DNA from: Streptococcus sanguinis
GTDB taxonomy: Bacteria > Bacillota > Bacilli > Lactobacillales > Streptococcaceae
Reading direction: 5' to 3'
DNA length: 64,000 nt
Assembly (NCBI RefSeq): GCF_900475275.1
Contig: NZ_LS483364.1
Span: forward strand, 2,133,501-2,197,500
Both the position numbers and the translations under genes were made by a program. This document shows positions 8,025 to 16,592 of the stretch, one piece after another. The notes beneath the pieces are model-generated. The model was given only the letters and a program-made list of their open reading frames with translations, was not told the origin of the DNA and searched no databases. Each line of letters begins with the position of its first letter. Position 1 is the first letter of the stretch.

Positions 8025-8420
8025 TTAAAAGGGAAGTTCCTCTTCTTCCAACACCAAATCTGCTAAATCAGCTCCGCTATTATTTTCACGCAGAGCGCGC
8101 TGGGCCCGACTTTCCAGGAGCTGGAAGCTATGACAGAGCACTTCTGTCACATAATGAGTCGCCCCCTCCTTCTCATAGCGACGAGTCCGTAGCTCACCAT
8201 CCAGAGAAATCAAGCTGCCCTTACTTGCATAACTGGCTAAAGTCTCAGCTAGACGCCCCCAGACAACCACATTTACAAAATCCGCCTCACGCTCACCGCT
8301 CTGAGATTTATAACGACGATTAACTGCGACCGTTGCACGAGCCACAGATTTTTCATTCGCAGTCTTGTGCAGTTCAGGCATAGCCGTCAGCCGGCCGATT
8401 ACAATTACTTTATTATACAT
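8025..8420 (-). CDS. ssbB: Competence-induced single-stranded DNA-binding protein SsbB
   Basis: A 131-residue OB-fold protein that coats incoming single-stranded DNA during transformation. The open frame extends to 8564, but the real start is MYNKVIVIGRL at 8420, preceded by AGGAGG. It is shorter than the housekeeping SSB (about 160 residues) and ends in the acidic partner-binding tip EEELPF. A ComX box (TACGAATG) lies 20 bases upstream, as in the streptococcal late-competence gene ssbB. Confidence 0.93.
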   Translation of the reverse strand: MYNKVIVIGRLTAMPELHKTANEKSVARATVAVNRRYKSQSGEREADFVNVVVWGRLAETLASYASKGSLISLDGELRTRRYEKEGATHYVTEVLCHSFQLLESRAQRALRENNSGADLADLVLEEEELPF

Positions 8421-8440
8421 TTTATATCCTCCTAACTTAT

Positions 8441-8448
8441 CATTCGTA
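8441..8448 (-). promoter_or_regulatory. ComX (cin) box of ssbB
   Basis: Minus-strand TACGAATG, one base from the cin-box consensus TACGAATA used by the competence sigma factor ComX, with a T-rich stretch just upstream and the gene's ribosome site shortly downstream. Confidence 0.75.
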
Positions 8449-8549
8449 AAAGGAGGCAAAAAGTGAAAAAAATGTGGTATAGTATAGATAAAAAGGAAAG
8501 TTGCAGCTTTTTGTCCCCTTCCTATTAGATTTGTATAATGGAGGCTCCG

Positions 8550-9137
8550 ATGGCCATTAAACATTCCCCTGTGAAAAATCTTATTTTTATCCTGATTTCT
8601 CTGTGGTTCGGAGGTTTTTCTGCCTGGGCTGCCGTAGACTACCTAACTAGCTCCAACCCCTACAAAGACACTAGTTTCTTTGTCCTTAGTCTGCTGGTTG
8701 CTGCTTTCTTCTTACTGCTCCTTATCTTTGCTATTCGCAGGCTAACCATTCATGCGACTATCCTCTCCTTTGACCACGAAAATGTAACCTACTATTATAG
8801 CGGACTCTTATCAGCTGCCACCTACTGCATTCCTATGCAGCAGATTAGTCATGCTCGCTACAGCCGAGACAGTGAAGAATCCGAGATTAGTCTTTGGATG
8901 GAGGACGGTTTCCATGACTTTGCAGCCTTTAACCATCCCCACCACAAAATTTATGCCTATCCTGACAGCCAGCTCATCGGCATTGTTTTCAAGAGAAAGC
9001 GCCTCAAAGCATTGGAAGACCACAGCCTAAACAGCCTTATCTACCAATACAAATACAGCACTCCGAGCCAGATTCCCACAGCCACTCCTCAATCATCAAC
9101 CGACTCGCAAAGTAATAGCGACTGCGTCTTCTTTTGA
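8550..9137 (+). CDS. Membrane protein of unknown function
   Basis: Two hydrophobic helices (about residues 10-30 and 42-62 of the longer reading) are followed by a soluble domain of about 110 residues, rich in beta-prone stretches and loosely like a bacterial PH domain, then a Ser/Thr/Pro-rich tail. The ATG at 8538 lies within a TATAAT, whereas the ATG at 8550 follows GGAGG at normal spacing, so 8550 is preferred (195 residues). It is divergent from ssbB. I do not recognise a family. Confidence 0.65.
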   Translation: MAIKHSPVKNLIFILISLWFGGFSAWAAVDYLTSSNPYKDTSFFVLSLLVAAFFLLLLIFAIRRLTIHATILSFDHENVTYYYSGLLSAATYCIPMQQISHARYSRDSEESEISLWMEDGFHDFAAFNHPHHKIYAYPDSQLIGIVFKRKRLKALEDHSLNSLIYQYKYSTPSQIPTATPQSSTDSQSNSDCVFF

Positions 9138-9189
9138 GACAGTGTTGTGATTGTTAAGACAAATCACTTTAGATTACGGAGGATATCTA

Positions 9190-9483
9190 ATGAACTATAT
9201 AGCTTTTGTTTACTCCATTCTCTTATTATTTTCAACCTATTTTGCTTATAAAAAGAAGATTGGCAGCTCCAAAATCTCATTAATCGTAAGTTTATTTTTA
9301 TTTTTCCCTAACCCTTCTGAATTTATTTTTTTCAATTTTTTACTGAAAACTTTAATATCCATACTTTTAATTTTGATCTCAGTAAGTTTTTTCTATGACA
9401 GAAAAATGAGTAAGAAGCAAATTCATTATACTCATCATTGTGTTAGATTGATTTTTCATCTGTTAATCATTTATTTTCTCTAG
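9190..9483 (+). CDS. Small hydrophobic membrane protein, unknown
   Basis: A 97-residue, very hydrophobic protein with about three membrane helices. An upstream in-frame start at 9151 exists, but ATG 9190 has a GGAGG ribosome site at good spacing and starts directly with a membrane helix (MNYIAFVYS). It is much more AT-rich than its neighbours. Same strand as the preceding unknown membrane protein, 52 bases downstream, and ends before a bidirectional terminator. Confidence 0.55.
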   Translation: MNYIAFVYSILLLFSTYFAYKKKIGSSKISLIVSLFLFFPNPSEFIFFNFLLKTLISILLILISVSFFYDRKMSKKQIHYTHHCVRLIFHLLIIYFL

Positions 9484-9534
9484 CATTAGCATGAGATAGA
9501 TTTATAACGCTAAATTTATTACTATAAAAAAAGA

Positions 9535-9561
9535 GCGAAACGACTACACAAATCGTTTCGC
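9535..9561. terminator. Bidirectional terminator
   Basis: Perfect stem GCGAAACGA (9535-9543)/TCGTTTCGC (9553-9561), flanked by A-rich sequence on the left and T-rich on the right. It lies between the plus-strand small membrane gene and the convergent ytpR. Confidence 0.75.
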
Positions 9562-9635
9562 CCTATTTTATATTTCGGATGTTATTAGGATACCCCGCCC
9601 ATTTCTGAGCTTTTTATGATGTTGAATCCTCTCCC

Positions 9636-10262
9636 TTATCCCTGCCAATGTTTGGCTGGATCAAAGGCGGTTCCAACTAGTTCACTATCGGCTAATTCAA
9701 TGATGCCGCGTTTTTGAGGCGCATTAGGTAACTGAAGTTCCCGTGGGCTGCACATCATCCCAAAACTCTTTTCGCCTCGAAGTTCTCCCGGGAAAATCAA
9801 ATTCCCTTTCGGCATCATAGCACCCGGCAGAGCCACAATCGTTTTGAGGCCGACTTTGGCATTAGGAGCACCGGCCACGATTTGAACGGTCTTATCAGCA
9901 GCTACCTGCACTTGGCAAATATTCAGGTGATCACTATCTGGATGAGCTACCATATCAACGATTTCTCCAACCACAAACTTCGGCTGGCTGTCATTGACCA
10001 AGTCCGCTGGGAATCCTTCCTTGCTTAGCTCCTGATTGAGAATGACCACTTGCTCATCTGTCAAAAAGACCTGTCCGCGCTCTGCAATTTCAAAAAGGTC
10101 TGACTGCTCAAAAATATTCCAAGCAACAGTCTGGCCATTGTCTTCACGGTAAACACGCGCTACCCGTCCCTTGCGCTCAGCTGCCAGTTTAGCTCCTTGA
10201 TTGTCCGCAGCAATAATCATCAACACGTCGCCGACATATTCTTTATTATAGGTAAAAATCAT
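9636..10262 (-). CDS. ytpR: YtpR family tRNA-binding-domain protein
   Basis: A 208-residue protein with an N-terminal DUF4479-like part and a C-terminal tRNA_bind OB-fold (about 95-200), the domain also found at the start of PheRS beta. Recognisable segments are VGEIVDMVAHPDSDHLNICQ and QIVAGAPNAKVGL. Its cellular role is not established. Its ATG overlaps the thioredoxin stop codon (ATGA). Third gene of the DUF4651-thioredoxin-ytpR operon. Confidence 0.88.
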   Translation of the reverse strand: MIFTYNKEYVGDVLMIIAADNQGAKLAAERKGRVARVYREDNGQTVAWNIFEQSDLFEIAERGQVFLTDEQVVILNQELSKEGFPADLVNDSQPKFVVGEIVDMVAHPDSDHLNICQVQVAADKTVQIVAGAPNAKVGLKTIVALPGAMMPKGNLIFPGELRGEKSFGMMCSPRELQLPNAPQKRGIIELADSELVGTAFDPAKHWQG

Positions 10263-10594
10263 TTTACGCTCCCTTTTTCTCTTATACTAGCTAAAAATTC
10301 ATTGATTTGGCTCTTGGTCTTGCGGTCACGATTGACCAGACGGCCAATCTCCTGTCCCTTTTCCAACACTACTAAGCTGGGAATCCCGTAAATGTCCCAC
10401 TCTTTGGCCAGATCCAAATAGGCATCACGGTCCACTTGGATAAAGCGATAGTCAGGATTTTCCCCTTCTATCTCTGGCAAAAAAGGTTGGATAAATCGGC
10501 AATCTCCGCACCATTCAGCCGTGAAAAAGAAGACAGTCTTCTCCCCATCATTGACATAAGAAGCCAATCCCTCTAAATTTGTAGGGATAATCAT
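10259..10594 (-). CDS. Thioredoxin-family protein
   Basis: A 111-residue cytoplasmic thioredoxin fold with active site WCGDC (Cys29 and Cys32) and the cis-proline region YGIPSLVV. The CGDC active site departs from the usual CGPC of TrxA, so it is a thioredoxin-like protein of unproven substrate. It overlaps both neighbours by ATGA junctions, indicating translational coupling with the DUF4651 gene and ytpR. Confidence 0.88.
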   Translation of the reverse strand: MIIPTNLEGLASYVNDGEKTVFFFTAEWCGDCRFIQPFLPEIEGENPDYRFIQVDRDAYLDLAKEWDIYGIPSLVVLEKGQEIGRLVNRDRKTKSQINEFLASIREKGSVK

Positions 10595-10878
10595 GCTTCT
10601 TCCTCGTAGCTTAGCTGACCATTTTCATAGACAAAGGCAAAATGACGGTCATCCTCTAGGACCAGACCACCAACCAAGCGGTCATCTGTGGACTCGTATA
10701 GCTTGACATAAAGGCAGGAAATAGTACCCTGACTGGAAAAGAAATCTCGCACAAGCTCGACGATTTCCTCACGATTACGCAGTCGTTTCTGCTCCTGTAC
10801 GACTTTGGCTGCCCCAAAAGCCAGCGCTCCAGCCCCCAAAAGGGCGGTTGTGGTTAAAATGATTTTTTTAGCTTTCAT
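10591..10878 (-). CDS. DUF4651 family membrane-anchored protein
   Basis: A 95-residue protein with one N-terminal hydrophobic helix (about residues 5-22) and a small soluble domain ending YENGQLSYEEEA. The open frame extends to 10914, but MKAKKIILTTTALL at 10878 gives a sensible signal-anchor start. It matches my memory of the streptococcal DUF4651 family; function unknown. First gene of the operon with thioredoxin and ytpR, divergent from pepA. Confidence 0.75.
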   Translation of the reverse strand: MKAKKIILTTTALLGAGALAFGAAKVVQEQKRLRNREEIVELVRDFFSSQGTISCLYVKLYESTDDRLVGGLVLEDDRHFAFVYENGQLSYEEEA

Positions 10879-11048
10879 GTAGAATATTTTAACACAAAAG
10901 AGCAGAGGCGACAAACAATATTCCAGATTTTCCTGGGAGAAGCTGGATTCCTAAGCGGGCAGTCCTCTTGATTCAGGCAAGCTATAAGATTTTCCTACTC
11001 ATTTACCGCAAAAAGTGATAAAATAGGGAGCAGAAAGAAGGTAAGTTT

Positions 11049-12113
11049 ATGACAACATTATTTTCAAAAATCAAGGAAGTAACAGAGCTTTCTGCTATTT
11101 CAGGTCACGAGGCACCTGTTCGCAGCTACCTGCGGGAAAAAATCACTCCGCATGTCGATGAGGTCGTCACCGACGGTCTGGGCGGTATCTTTGGGGTTCG
11201 CCATGCAGAAGCTGAAAATGCTCCCCGTGTATTGGTAGCGGCCCACATGGACGAGGTTGGCTTCATGGTCAGCGAGATCAAAGCTGACGGAACCTTCCGC
11301 GTAGTGGAAATCGGCGGCTGGAACCCACTGGTCGTTAGCAGCCAACGCTTCAAACTCTTTACCCGTGAAGGTCGGGAAATCCCTCTTATCTCAGGCTCTG
11401 TCCCTCCTCATCTGACGCGCGGATCTGGCGGACCAGTTATGCCACAGATTGCAGATATTGTCTTTGACGGTGGCTTTGTGGATAAGGCGGAAGCTGAAAG
11501 CTACGGCATCCGTCCAGGAGACACGATCGTGCCAGACAGCTCTGCTATTCTAACAGCTAACGGTAAAAATATCATCTCCAAAGCCTGGGACAATCGCTAC
11601 GGCGTCCTAATGGTCAGCGAATTGGCTCAAGCCTTGTCTGGTCAACCACTAGGCAGCCAACTCTATGTCGGCGCCAATGTTCAAGAAGAGGTTGGCCTGC
11701 GTGGAGCCCATGCTTCAACGACAAAATTTGCCCCTGAAGTCTTTCTGGCTGTGGATTGCTCCCCAGCGGGTGACATCTACGGTGGTCAAGGGGCCATCGG
11801 CGACGGAACGCTAATTCGCTTCTTTGACCCTGGTCATCTCATGCTGCCAGCTATGAAGGACTTCCTCTTGACAACTGCTGAGGAAGCAGGTATCAAGTAT
11901 CAATACTACTGCGGTAAGGGCGGAACGGATGCTGGTGCTGCCCATCTCCAAAGCGGCGGCGTACCATCTACTACCATTGGTGTCTGCGCCCGCTACATCC
12001 ATTCCCACCAAACCCTCTATGCCATGGACGATTTCCTGCAAGCCCAAGCTTTCCTGCAAGCTCTGGTCAAAAAGCTAGATCGCTCAACGGTGGACACGAT
12101 TACCAACTATTAA
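11049..12113 (+). CDS. pepA: Glutamyl aminopeptidase, M42 family
   Basis: A 354-residue cytoplasmic metallo-aminopeptidase that removes N-terminal Glu/Asp from peptides. The dinuclear-metal and catalytic motifs of family M42 are present: VAAHMDEVGF, KAWDNRYG, VQEEVGLRGA, VDCSP and GKGGTDAGA. Length equals the family norm. ATG 11049 follows AAGAAGG. It is a single gene with its own terminator (12123-12147), divergent from the DUF4651 operon. Confidence 0.93.
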   Translation: MTTLFSKIKEVTELSAISGHEAPVRSYLREKITPHVDEVVTDGLGGIFGVRHAEAENAPRVLVAAHMDEVGFMVSEIKADGTFRVVEIGGWNPLVVSSQRFKLFTREGREIPLISGSVPPHLTRGSGGPVMPQIADIVFDGGFVDKAEAESYGIRPGDTIVPDSSAILTANGKNIISKAWDNRYGVLMVSELAQALSGQPLGSQLYVGANVQEEVGLRGAHASTTKFAPEVFLAVDCSPAGDIYGGQGAIGDGTLIRFFDPGHLMLPAMKDFLLTTAEEAGIKYQYYCGKGGTDAGAAHLQSGGVPSTTIGVCARYIHSHQTLYAMDDFLQAQAFLQALVKKLDRSTVDTITNY

Positions 12114-12122
12114 TTTCAAAAG

Positions 12123-12155
12123 GCAGCCCGTTCTTCATTCGGGCTGCTATCTCTT
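12123..12155 (+). terminator. pepA terminator
   Basis: Perfect stem GCAGCCCG (12123-12130)/CGGGCTGC (12140-12147), followed by a T-rich tract, 9 bases after the pepA stop codon. Confidence 0.8.
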
Positions 12156-12232
12156 TTGTCTGATACTTCCTCTTTCAACTTTCCAATTTGAAGAAAATTT
12201 TGTTATAATGCTTAGCAGAGGTGAAAATATAC

Positions 12233-13717
12233 ATGAAAAAAATTGCTTTTGATTCTGAGAAATACTTAAACCTGCAGCGCGACCATATCTTGGAGCGCAT
12301 TAATCAATTTGAGGGCAAATTGTACATGGAATTCGGCGGTAAAATGCTGGAAGACTTCCATGCTGCCCGTGTCCTGCCAGGCTATGAGCCGGACAATAAA
12401 ATCAGACTGCTTAAAGAGCTCAAGGAACAAGTAGAGATTGTCATTGCCATCAATGCCAACAACATTGAGCACTCTAAGGCGCGTGGGGATTTGGGCATTT
12501 CCTATGATCAGGAAGTGCTGCGACTAATCGATACCTTTAACGAGCTGGATATTTATGTAGGCTCAGTGGTCATCACCCAGTATTCCGGTCAGCCGGCAGC
12601 TGATTTCTTCCGCAGCCAGCTGGAAAAGAATGGCATCGCCTCCTACATCCACTACCCGATCAAGGGCTACCCGACCGATATGGACCATATCATCTCGCCT
12701 GAAGGTATGGGGAAAAACGACTACATCAAAACCAGCCGTAATCTAGTCGTTGTTACCGCACCTGGTCCTGGTTCTGGTAAATTAGCTACTTGCCTATCCA
12801 ATATGTACCACGACCAAATCAATGGCATCAAATCAGGCTACGCCAAGTTTGAAACCTTCCCAGTTTGGAATCTGCCCCTGCACCATCCTGTCAATTTAGC
12901 TTATGAGGCAGCGACAGCAGACCTGGACGATGTCAACATGATTGACCCTTTCCACTTGCAAACCTACGGAAAAACCACAGTCAACTACAACCGTGATATT
13001 GAAATTTTCCCAGTCCTCAAGCGCATGCTAGAGCGTATCCTTGGAAAATCACCTTATGCTTCTCCAACGGATATGGGCGTCAACATGGTCGGCTTTGCCA
13101 TTGTAGACAATGATGCAGCTATCGAGGCATCCCAACAGGAAATCATCCGTCGCTACTACCAGACGATTCTGGACTTCAAGGCAGAGCGCGTTCCTGAATC
13201 TGCTGTCAAGAAAATCGAACTTTTGATGAACGACTTGGGCATCACACCGCTGGACCGTAAAGTAACAGTTGTTGCGCGCGATAAAGCTGAAAGCACTGGC
13301 GAGCCAGCTCTGGCCTTGGAATTGCCAAACGGTGAAATCGTAACTGGTAAAACCTCTGAACTCTTTGGCCCTACGGCTGCTGTCTTGATTAATGCCATTA
13401 AGAAATTAGCCAATATTGCCAAAGAGACCAAGCTGATCGAGCCTGAGTATGTCAAGCCAATCCAAGGTCTGAAAATCAATCATCTGGGCAGCCGCAATCC
13501 GCGCCTCCACTCAAACGAAATCTTGATGGCCTTGGCAATCACAGCCATGGAAAATCAAGATGCGGCAAATGCCATGCAACAACTCGGCAATCTCAAGGGC
13601 AGCGAGGCCCACTCCACTGTCACTCTGACAGATGAAGACAAAAACGTCCTGCGTAAGCTGGGCATCCACGTTACCATGGACCCTGTTTACCAGTATGATC
13701 GACTTTATAGAAAATAA
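12233..13717 (+). CDS. DUF1846 family protein
   Basis: A 494-residue cytoplasmic protein of the conserved DUF1846 family, whose function is not established as far as I know. The frame can start at GTG 12221, but ATG 12233 ([20 protein letters not shown]) has AGAGGTG upstream and is preferred. A P-loop-like stretch, [20 protein letters not shown], lies near residue 180. An extended -10 (TGTTATAAT, ending 12209) precedes it, and it ends at a terminator shared with the convergent membrane gene. Confidence 0.85.
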   Translation: MKKIAFDSEKYLNLQRDHILERINQFEGKLYMEFGGKMLEDFHAARVLPGYEPDNKIRLLKELKEQVEIVIAINANNIEHSKARGDLGISYDQEVLRLIDTFNELDIYVGSVVITQYSGQPAADFFRSQLEKNGIASYIHYPIKGYPTDMDHIISPEGMGKNDYIKTSRNLVVVTAPGPGSGKLATCLSNMYHDQINGIKSGYAKFETFPVWNLPLHHPVNLAYEAATADLDDVNMIDPFHLQTYGKTTVNYNRDIEIFPVLKRMLERILGKSPYASPTDMGVNMVGFAIVDNDAAIEASQQEIIRRYYQTILDFKAERVPESAVKKIELLMNDLGITPLDRKVTVVARDKAESTGEPALALELPNGEIVTGKTSELFGPTAAVLINAIKKLANIAKETKLIEPEYVKPIQGLKINHLGSRNPRLHSNEILMALAITAMENQDAANAMQQLGNLKGSEAHSTVTLTDEDKNVLRKLGIHVTMDPVYQYDRLYRK

Positions 13718-13746
13718 AAACAAGCTCTGTTAAAAGCTTGTTGAGG

Positions 13747-13771
13747 AAGCTGGCTCTGCCAGCTTTTTTTA
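13747..13771. terminator. Terminator between convergent genes
   Basis: Stem AAGCTGG (13747-13753)/CCAGCTT (13759-13765) followed by a run of T on the plus strand. It serves the DUF1846 gene; the convergent 144-residue gene ends immediately beyond it. Confidence 0.8.
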
Positions 13772-14206
13772 TTAATAACGCTTGGACAGGAGAAAACGCA
13801 AGAGATAGTAAAGTCCCAAAACCAGGATAATGGTCAAGGTCAGAAACTGATTGAGACTTAGGATGATTGGGAAAACCATAGACAGGACACTCAAGCATGC
13901 TGCCAGAAGCAAAAGAATATTAAAAAGCAGTGTGCGAGTCTTTTCGTCAATCATGCGATTGCGCTCATCAGTCACCTGAATGTAGAGCTTCTCAAAATTT
14001 TCCTCCCGTCTTAGGACCAGATTATACCGAATGGTCATCAAAGAAAGCCCCAGCAGGATGCCGACCATGACTCCTTCCTGCTGATCATTCAGAGAATGAA
14101 AGTGGCTCCAGGCCAGTCCTACCAAGATGATTAAGATTAAGATACGCCCCACGATAACTTTTCTTTGAAGTTTTTTTCGAAATTCTTGTTTAGTTAATGT
14201 TTCCAT
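13772..14206 (-). CDS. Membrane protein, unknown, in HTH operon
   Basis: A 144-residue protein with two pairs of hydrophobic helices (about 18-35 and 44-60, then 88-112 and 117-138) separated by a charged segment containing EKLYIQVTDERNRMIDEKTR, a layout seen in DUF2178/DUF3278-type proteins. No function can be assigned. It is the last of three minus-strand genes, after a 54-residue membrane peptide and an HTH regulator; such regulator plus membrane-protein units are common in Firmicutes. Confidence 0.75.
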   Translation of the reverse strand: METLTKQEFRKKLQRKVIVGRILILIILVGLAWSHFHSLNDQQEGVMVGILLGLSLMTIRYNLVLRREENFEKLYIQVTDERNRMIDEKTRTLLFNILLLLAACLSVLSMVFPIILSLNQFLTLTIILVLGLYYLLRFLLSKRY

Positions 14207-14215
14207 GTCAGCCTC

Positions 14216-14380
14216 CTATTTTTCATACGCTTGAAAAATTTTCAACATCACCACAATCAGGAACATTCCCACAAAAGGCAGGATTTCCTTAGGGATAAAA
14301 TTGGATTGCAAATGGAGATAAGCTAAGCCAACCACCACCAAAATAGCCAATATCCATTTACACAAATAAATCCATTTCAT
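14216..14380 (-). CDS. Small membrane protein, 54 residues
   Basis: Reads MKWIYLCKWILAILVVVGLA and continues to 54 residues, with two hydrophobic helices and a short charged tail. The start overlaps the HTH regulator stop by ATGA, and the next gene begins 9 bases after its stop with a GGAGG site between. The tight packing supports a real coding gene. Function unknown. Confidence 0.72.
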   Translation of the reverse strand: MKWIYLCKWILAILVVVGLAYLHLQSNFIPKEILPFVGMFLIVVMLKIFQAYEK

Positions 14381-14580
14381 GATTCATCCTCCTCAAAGAG
14401 AAACACTTCTTCAATCCTTAAATTGAAAAAGGATGCAATTTTATGAGCCAAAAGCAACGAGGCATTGTAGCGGCCTTTTTCCAAAGAAATAATCGTTTGT
14501 CTCGTGACCTCTAGCTTCTCAGCCAGTTCTTCTTGGCTGAGCTTTTTTCTTTTCCGTAATTCTTGAATTCGATTTTCCAA
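14377..14580 (-). CDS. HTH_3/XRE-family transcriptional regulator
   Basis: A 67-residue Cro/CI-like repressor that is almost entirely one helix-turn-helix domain: RIQELRKRKKLSQEELAEKL, then VTRQTIISLEKGRYNASL. This compact type usually lies upstream of membrane-protein genes and is often autoregulatory. The promoter just upstream carries a GTAAA/TTTAC inverted repeat (14601-14616), a candidate operator. First gene of a three-gene operon. Confidence 0.9.
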   Translation of the reverse strand: MENRIQELRKRKKLSQEELAEKLEVTRQTIISLEKGRYNASLLLAHKIASFFNLRIEEVFLFEEDES

Positions 14581-14600
14581 GGCTGCCTCCTTTTCACAAT

Positions 14601-14656
14601 GTAAAACAAACTTTACTTTTCAAATATAGTATAGCTCACTTTACATATTTTGTCAA
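14601..14656 (-). promoter_or_regulatory. Promoter and candidate operator of the HTH operon
   Basis: Minus-strand TTGACA (14656-14651), 17-bp spacer, TATACT (14633-14628): a strong sigma-A promoter. GTAAA-N6-TTTAC at 14601-14616 lies in the leader, and a further TTTAC occurs in the spacer, consistent with autorepression (inference). Confidence 0.72.
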
Positions 14657-14670
14657 GAAGAAAGCGGCAA

Positions 14671-14854
14671 AAAAAGAGGCTGGGACAAAAGTCCTAGCCT
14701 CTCAATTGTCTTTGGATTGTCGAGCAAGACGCAGTGGTTGAGTGGGCTCTACTACGCTGATTTCATCAGCTTTTACAGCCCTACTCAACTGTGCGGAGGT
14801 GGGACGACGAAATCGAATTCTAACGAATTACCGATTTCTGTCCCACTCTCTTTT
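14671..14854. repeat. 184-bp intergenic repeat with GTGGGAC-type ends
   Basis: The left end AAAAAGAGGCTGGGACAAAA and the right end TCTGTCCCACTCTCTTTT form terminal inverted repeats. The left arm also folds into its own hairpin, GAGGCTGGGAC/GTCCTAGCCTC (14676-14701), with a T run on the minus strand, so it terminates the kinase operon that ends at 14878. No long open frame is inside. From memory, similar 'GTGGGACAGAAATC' sequences recur between genes in oral streptococci; copies must be confirmed by search. Confidence 0.65.
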
Positions 14855-14877
14855 ATCATCTTTATTGATTTCCTTTG

Positions 14878-15915
14878 TTATTTGCTTTCCAAAGCTACAG
14901 TCAACTCGACACAGGCTCCTCCTTGGTCTGGATTGAGCAGGGTCAGACGACCACCATGCAAGAGAGCTACCTGCTTAGAAAAGGCTAAGCCGATACCATG
15001 ATGGGGATTAGCTGAATTGCGGCTTTGGTCACTCTGGTAAAAGAGCTGTTCCGCTCCCAGCAGCATCTCCTCTGAAAATGCAGGGCCATTGTTCCAGATA
15101 TCAAAAACTAACTGGTCCTGTTGTATTGATACCGTCAACTTCACTTCCTTTTGGCCCTGGTCAGCATGTTCAAGCGCATTCAGTAAGATATTGAGCAAAG
15201 CCCGCTTGAGATAGTCCAAATGAATGGACAATCTCAAGCTAAGATCACAATCTTCTTGGAGATAAAAATGATAGCTTTCCTGTTTGCTGAACAGTGCCCA
15301 GTCGTCCTGTAAATCAGCCAAAAAGTCCTCCAAGGAAAGCTGACTGAACTGATTAGAATCAATCTGAAAAGTCTTAGCGTAATCAATCAAAGATCCACAA
15401 TACTCTTCCATCTTGTGACTAGCCTGCAAAATCTCAGCAGCATAGTCTGCCTGTGGCTGGCCCAACTGCGCCAACTCCAAGAGCTCAGCATTCCCCTTAA
15501 TCACAGTTAGGGGCGTCTTCAAATCGTGCGATGTCGCTGATAGCTGTAAAATCAACTCCTGATTATGCTGCTGCTCTTTTTCTAGAAGACGAGCATTTTC
15601 TTGATGGCTACTCCGTAAATCGCTATAAACTTCGAGCATTTCCTCGATCCGAAAAAGCTGACTTTGATTTTCTTCTAAAAGCTTCTCGCTCGTTAGCATT
15701 TTTATTTCCCTGTCGATTTTTCGGAGCAATTTCAAAATATGATAAAAAGTAATCAGCAGCAAGCTCCCTGCCCAAAAGAACAAGGTGAAAAGAACGTGAT
15801 TACTTCCTTGCGTAAATTCATAGCCTATAAGCACAAAAATCAAAACATGGAAAAAGACGATTTTTAAACTGGTTGTCCAGACTAGGCTTTTGAAATTTCG
15901 GGTTCTAATTGCCAT
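14878..15915 (-). CDS. Intramembrane-sensing-type histidine kinase
   Basis: A 345-residue sensor kinase. Two N-terminal membrane helices (about 15-33 and 41-60) have only a very short loop between them, typical of kinases that sense within the membrane or through a partner ABC transporter. Then come a coiled linker, the HisKA box ATSHDLKTPLTVIKGNAELL (His130), the N-box LLNILLNALEHA and the G-boxes HHGIGLAFSK. The gene overlaps the regulator by 34 bases, with AGGAG upstream of ATG 15915. Last gene of an ABC/two-component operon. Confidence 0.9.
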   Translation of the reverse strand: MAIRTRNFKSLVWTTSLKIVFFHVLIFVLIGYEFTQGSNHVLFTLFFWAGSLLLITFYHILKLLRKIDREIKMLTSEKLLEENQSQLFRIEEMLEVYSDLRSSHQENARLLEKEQQHNQELILQLSATSHDLKTPLTVIKGNAELLELAQLGQPQADYAAEILQASHKMEEYCGSLIDYAKTFQIDSNQFSQLSLEDFLADLQDDWALFSKQESYHFYLQEDCDLSLRLSIHLDYLKRALLNILLNALEHADQGQKEVKLTVSIQQDQLVFDIWNNGPAFSEEMLLGAEQLFYQSDQSRNSANPHHGIGLAFSKQVALLHGGRLTLLNPDQGGACVELTVALESK

Positions 15916-16580
15916 CTATAGCCTACTCCTCTCACTGTTGCGATTGCTTGCAGCCCTTCTTGTTTGCATTTTTGACGAATCTGATACACGTATTCTGAGA
16001 TGGAGCGAAGCTGTGTTTCTGAGCTTTCTGGGTAAAGCAAGGTATGCAGGCGTTCAGCTGAAAAGGTCTGCTTGGGATTACTAGCTAGTAAATGCAGCAA
16101 CTTAAACTCTCGCTCTGAAAATTTCAAGACTTTACCAAAACAGGCAACTTCATAGCGCTCTGGATAAAATTGACAAGAAGCAATCTCAGAATAGCGCTCC
16201 TCGCGTCTTTCCTCTCGCCGAAAATGAGCCCTGACACGCGCCAGCAATTCTTTGGTCCCAAAAGGCTTGACAATATAGTCATCTGCTCCACGAAAGAGCC
16301 CTTCCACTTTGTCCGCCTCCAACTCCTTGGCCGTCAGAAAGATGATTGGACACGAAAGATGAGGACGAATGTAGGAACACAGCTCAAAACCATTAACAGG
16401 CTCCATCATCACATCCAGCAGAATCAAGTCATATCCGACAAAATGCGTCAGCTCTAGCTCTTCTATCCGATCAAGCGTCGTCACATCATAAACATCGAGC
16501 TCTAGGACATTTTTCACTAGCTTCAAAATGCTCCGGTCGTCATCAACCACCAAAATACGATACTGTCTCATAATTTCCAT
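15882..16580 (-). CDS. OmpR/PhoB-family response regulator
   Basis: A 232-residue regulator: receiver domain (about 6-120) with VVDDD and phospho-acceptor Asp56 (LLDVMM), and a winged-helix Trans_reg_C domain (about 135-225). It lies 12 bases after the ABC permease gene and overlaps the kinase gene, so transporter and two-component system are co-expressed. The direct repeat before the ABC ATPase (18851-18870) is its likely target. Confidence 0.9.
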   Translation of the reverse strand: MEIMRQYRILVVDDDRSILKLVKNVLELDVYDVTTLDRIEELELTHFVGYDLILLDVMMEPVNGFELCSYIRPHLSCPIIFLTAKELEADKVEGLFRGADDYIVKPFGTKELLARVRAHFRREERREERYSEIASCQFYPERYEVACFGKVLKFSEREFKLLHLLASNPKQTFSAERLHTLLYPESSETQLRSISEYVYQIRQKCKQEGLQAIATVRGVGYRWQLEPEISKA

Positions 16581-16592
16581 TATAGCATACCT

